Shown piece by piece: positions 60,608 to 64,000 of a stretch of 64,000 nucleotides of DNA. Positions within the stretch are counted from its first letter, which is position 1; each line of letters begins with the position of its first letter. Origin of the DNA: Litorivicinus sp. (GTDB lineage Bacteria > Pseudomonadota > Gammaproteobacteria > Pseudomonadales > Litorivicinaceae); the NCBI GenBank assembly GCA_028339155.1, contig JAOLBK010000005.1:1-64000 (forward strand). Reading direction: 5' to 3'. The notes below the pieces were generated by a model. That model had not been told where the DNA came from and did no database searches. It saw only the letters and a program-made list of their open reading frames with translations. The position numbers and the translations under genes are program-made.

Positions 60608-61792
60608 ATGCGTCACTTCATTACTCAAAGGCCAATCTTGGTCATCGTTCTGGCTCAGCTCTGTGGCTGTTCGCTCTGGTTTAGCGTGAATGGCGTTTCA
60701 ATGGGCTTGACAGATTCGTGGGGTCTGAATGCGTCGGACCTTGGGCGGTTGACGAATGCGGTCCTGGCCGGATTCATTGGTGGGACTCTGATTCTCTCGA
60801 TTTCGGGCTTGGCGGATCGTTTTAGGGCATCTCATATTTTTGTTGTAAGTGCATTTTTGGGTGCCCTCGCTAATCTCTCATTTCCTCTGGTTGCTAGTAA
60901 CTTGCATGAGGGGCTCATCGTACGCTTTTTGGTTGGGCTCTGTTTGGCCGGAATTTACCCGACGGGGATGAAGCTTTTAGTGAGTTGGTCTGAGTCATCG
61001 CCAGGACTTGGACTTGGTTTGTTGGTGGGTATGTTGACGCTTGGAACTGCTCTTCCGCATGGGCTGACAGCGCTTGAGTTGACGGCGGATTGGCGGTCAA
61101 CATTAATTCTTGTGTCGGGGATCGCGTTAATTGGTGGGGCTATGGTTTGGTTGCTTGGTGATGGTCCTTACACGACTCGTCAGGTCGGATCACTTCGCTG
61201 GGGCGCGATCATGCAATCATTTCAAATTTCCCGTTTTCGTGCGTCTGCGATGGGATATTTTGGCCATATGTGGGAACTGTATGCGTTTTGGACACTCACA
61301 CCGTGGTTAGTCCGAGAAAGCTTGGGCTCGCGGGCACCCTCTGAGGAAGTGGCATTGTGGTCGTTTGCGGTGATTGGGATTGGCGCATTTGGGGCATTCT
61401 TTGGTGGATGGATGAGTCGAGTCATCGGCAGTGCCCATGTCGCGCGAATTTCTTTGGCCCTTTCCGGTTTGATTTGTGCCTTTTATCCGTTGGTCGCATC
61501 TTCTATGGGTGTTTTGACAATTGGAATTTTGCTGGTGTGGGGCTTTTTTGTGATCGCTGACTCAGGACAGTTTTCGGCAATTTCATCTCAAGCATGTCCA
61601 CGTGACTTGGTTGGGAGCGCTTTAGCAATGCAAAACAGCACAGGCTTCTTACTCTCGGTCGTGTCAATAAGCTTGGTGACGGGCTTGTTGGATGAATGGG
61701 GGTTGTCCGTGTTGTGGGTTTTAATACCTGGTCCCGTTCTTGGTGTCATCGCAATGAAGAGCCTATTTGTGCAGGGTTCATTGGCTAAGTAG
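60608..61792 (+). CDS. MFS transporter
   Basis: ~12 TM; LADRFRASHIFVVSAFLGALANL. Confidence 0.88.
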   Translation: MRHFITQRPILVIVLAQLCGCSLWFSVNGVSMGLTDSWGLNASDLGRLTNAVLAGFIGGTLILSISGLADRFRASHIFVVSAFLGALANLSFPLVASNLHEGLIVRFLVGLCLAGIYPTGMKLLVSWSESSPGLGLGLLVGMLTLGTALPHGLTALELTADWRSTLILVSGIALIGGAMVWLLGDGPYTTRQVGSLRWGAIMQSFQISRFRASAMGYFGHMWELYAFWTLTPWLVRESLGSRAPSEEVALWSFAVIGIGAFGAFFGGWMSRVIGSAHVARISLALSGLICAFYPLVASSMGVLTIGILLVWGFFVIADSGQFSAISSQACPRDLVGSALAMQNSTGFLLSVVSISLVTGLLDEWGLSVLWVLIPGPVLGVIAMKSLFVQGSLAK

Positions 61793-61905
61793 TTTGGTTG
61801 CGAGGGAGAGTTGGGTGTTTGGTGCAAACCGCTGTATTGTGCCGTCCGGGCGATGGCCCTGTTACGTGAGTTGTTATCCGATCATGTTTGGATTTAATAA
61901 ATAAG

Positions 61906-62781
61906 ATGAGAATCTCGTTCATTTTCCCACTCACCTTTGTGGTCTTGTGGGCGTCTGCTTTTGCGACAGGGTCCGTGGTCACTCAGGATGCTACGCCATT
62001 TGCGGCACTTGCTTTCCGATTTTTCATTGTCGGCTTTGGTTTTTTTGCGGTTGCTTTGCTGTTTGGTGAGTTGCCCCAGTTTTCACGAGTGGGTCTTAGT
62101 CATGGTGTTGTTACAGGACTTTTGTTCCATGGTTTTTATCTTGGAGGATGTTTTTATTCTTTCAGTGTAGGGGTTCCTGCAGCCGTTACTGCTTTGATTG
62201 TTTGCCTTCAACCAATTCTTACAGCAATTTTCGCAGGCTTATTACTGGGTGAGCGAGTCACACTAAAAAACTGGATTGGTCTTTCGCTTGGATTTATTGG
62301 TGCGGGTTGTGTTTTGGGAATTGATTTCGAGTCTGAGTTTGCCCTCAGTGGATTGATTGCTAGCGCAATCGCATTGGTCGCGATTACCGCTGGAACAATT
62401 TGGCAAAAGAAATACTCAACAACGTTGCCAATGGCTACGAATAATGCAATTCAGGCAGGGGCCGCTTTTTTGTTCCATTACCTAGCAATGCTTCTGGTTG
62501 AGGACGGTTCGATTCAATTTACCACTGATTTCATTCTGGCAATGAGTTGGCAGATCATTGCGGTCAGTTTCGGGGCATTTTCGATTTTGATGTATCTGAT
62601 CAGTCAGAACTCAGCCAGTCAGACGTCTGCTTTATTTTTTTTGGTACCCCCTATTACAGCAGTCATCGGCTTTTTACTCCTTGATGAGGGTCTCAGTCTC
62701 TTGGATATGATCGGATTTTCCGTTGCAAGTTGTGGCGTCTATCTAGCAACGCGAAAACCCAATCATGTTAAGGCAGAATAA
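61906..62781 (+). CDS. EamA/DMT family transporter
   Basis: 10-TM; two EamA-like halves (LGERVTLKNWIGLSLGFIGAGCVLG; LDEGLSLLDMIGFSVASCGVYLATR). Confidence 0.88.
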   Translation: MRISFIFPLTFVVLWASAFATGSVVTQDATPFAALAFRFFIVGFGFFAVALLFGELPQFSRVGLSHGVVTGLLFHGFYLGGCFYSFSVGVPAAVTALIVCLQPILTAIFAGLLLGERVTLKNWIGLSLGFIGAGCVLGIDFESEFALSGLIASAIALVAITAGTIWQKKYSTTLPMATNNAIQAGAAFLFHYLAMLLVEDGSIQFTTDFILAMSWQIIAVSFGAFSILMYLISQNSASQTSALFFLVPPITAVIGFLLLDEGLSLLDMIGFSVASCGVYLATRKPNHVKAE

Positions 62782-63125
62782 TTGATGATTGCATCGATCG
62801 AATGAGCGCATTCAGATTGAATTTTCGCTCAAATATTCACCTGATGAGGAATCAGGATCTTAACAACAAGCGGTTAAATGAACGCGCAATAGAATATATT
62901 TCCCTGACCGTTACGCTACTGATGTTAACTTGGCCGTATCAGTCAGTTTGGACAGATACCTCGACCAAGGTTTCATCCTTTTCCGCCGCTCGCTAAGAAA
63001 TATTGTGCGGTTAACCGGACGTCCATTGGGGTCTCGGACGGCGTGACTAATTTGTTGCTCTACCTAGCCCTCTTCTTCGGGTAACATCTATTCTCCAGAA
63101 TCTTCACATTTCCTGTAAAAATATT

Positions 63126-64000
63126 ATGAGTAAAGTTGCCCCGGAAAGTCGGGATAAAGGTGAATCCCTTCAACCACTGCGTTCATTGGTACCTTTTATT
63201 GCCCCCTACAAGGGGATTTTAGCACTTGCCATGGTGGCCCTACTCATCTCTTCAGCGGCGCTGCTGGCTATGCCAATGGCTGTCCGAAATGTGATTGACC
63301 AAGGGTTTTCTGTCGAGGATGCCGCTAACGTAGATCGTTATTTTTTCATCTTGCTGTTATTCGTCCTCGTCATCGGATTTTTCGGTGCGACGCGAGCCTG
63401 TCTCGTGAACTGGCTTGGGGAAAGAGTAGTCGCTGACCTGCGCAGCAAGGTCTTTGCTCATGTCATTTATATGGACCCTACATTCTTTGAAACGACAAAG
63501 ATCGGAGAAGTCTTATCGCGTCTTACAACGGATACAACTCTTATCCAATCTGTCTCCGGCGTTAGCATTTCGATTGTTCTAAGGTCATCGATTCAGTTTA
63601 TCGGCGGCTTGCTGTTGTTGGGTTACACCAACATTAAGTTAATGGGCATTCTACTACTCATCTTTCCATTGATTGTGCTGCCAATCATTGTCGTAGGGCG
63701 GTGGTTACGAAGGCTTTCACGCGATAGCCAAGACAGAATTGCAGATGCCAGCGGCCAGGCTGCCGAAATACTCGGGAACGCAGAAACTGTGCAGTCGTTC
63801 ACCGCAGAAAATCTTGAAATAGAGCGGTTTTCGGCTTCTATTCAGGAAAGCTTTCGAACCGCTGTCCGAAGAATTAAAGTGCGGGCTCTGTTAACGATGA
63901 TTGGGACAGTCAGCGTGTTTGGCGCATTGATCTTCGTGCTGTGGTTAGGGGCGAAAGAGGTGCTGGCAGGAACAATATCCGGTGGTGAACTCGGTCAATT
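63126..64000 (+). CDS. MsbA-like ABC exporter (3' truncated by window)
   Basis: MSKVAPESRDKGESLQPLRSLVPFIAPYKGILALAMVALLISSAALLAMPMAVRNVIDQGFS; frame open to the window end. Confidence 0.85.
   Translation, partial: MSKVAPESRDKGESLQPLRSLVPFIAPYKGILALAMVALLISSAALLAMPMAVRNVIDQGFSVEDAANVDRYFFILLLFVLVIGFFGATRACLVNWLGERVVADLRSKVFAHVIYMDPTFFETTKIGEVLSRLTTDTTLIQSVSGVSISIVLRSSIQFIGGLLLLGYTNIKLMGILLLIFPLIVLPIIVVGRWLRRLSRDSQDRIADASGQAAEILGNAETVQSFTAENLEIERFSASIQESFRTAVRRIKVRALLTMIGTVSVFGALIFVLWLGAKEVLAGTISGGELGQ

Noticed and set aside
62802-62996. 64-aa ORF before the ABC exporter
   Set aside because: No recognisable features; likely intergenic.
63126-64000. MsbA-like ABC exporter as the type 1 secretion ATPase for the giant RTX protein
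   Set aside because: It lies 33 kb away, resembles MsbA-type lipid exporters, and no membrane-fusion protein or TolC homolog is adjacent. No T1SS set is visible in the window.
1-64000. CRISPR array or phage-defence island
   Set aside because: No regularly spaced direct repeats with unique spacers, no cas or recognisable defence genes.

Overview
Window from a marine-type gammaproteobacterial chromosome; the taxon is inferred from gene content only. Core loci: the tolA(partial)-tolB-pal-cpoB envelope cluster, queE-queC, tRNA-Lys(TTT), and two zinc modules. The zinc modules are znuCB-zur/znuA with a Zur-like box, and a Zrg-like His/Asp-rich DUF2796 + ABC + DUF3299 + Fur-like operon with a second Zur-like box. 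Main accessory loci: (1) A divergent five-gene set at 10.4-15.8 kb matches the beta-hydroxyaspartate cycle in gene families and order (bhcA-B-C-D plus IclR regulator bhcR), with a translationally abutting threonine-aldolase-family gene at its 3' end. (2) At 18.0-32.3 kb, a 9.65-kb gene encodes a 3217-aa protein: three ~390-aa RTX modules, a cadherin-like segment, many PPC-like repeats, a clostripain/C11 peptidase core and a dockerin-like C-terminus. Two downstream genes (a possible cohesin-like protein and a cyclophilin) share a near-identical dockerin-like C-terminal module ending GDxDLxxTFE(L/I)(V/I). Upstream lie an OGFr-domain-like gene and an exact 840-bp-period tandem duplication made of truncated OGFr and RTX gene starts. 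This locus is the best candidate for an undescribed system. (3) Two perfect TTTGGTnnACCAAA palindromes, 63 bp centre to centre, lie between an ohr-like gene and a ribbon-helix-helix gene. (4) A ~270-nt minus-strand structured-RNA candidate ends in a strong intrinsic terminator. All function calls come from motif and family recognition by eye; no database search was run.
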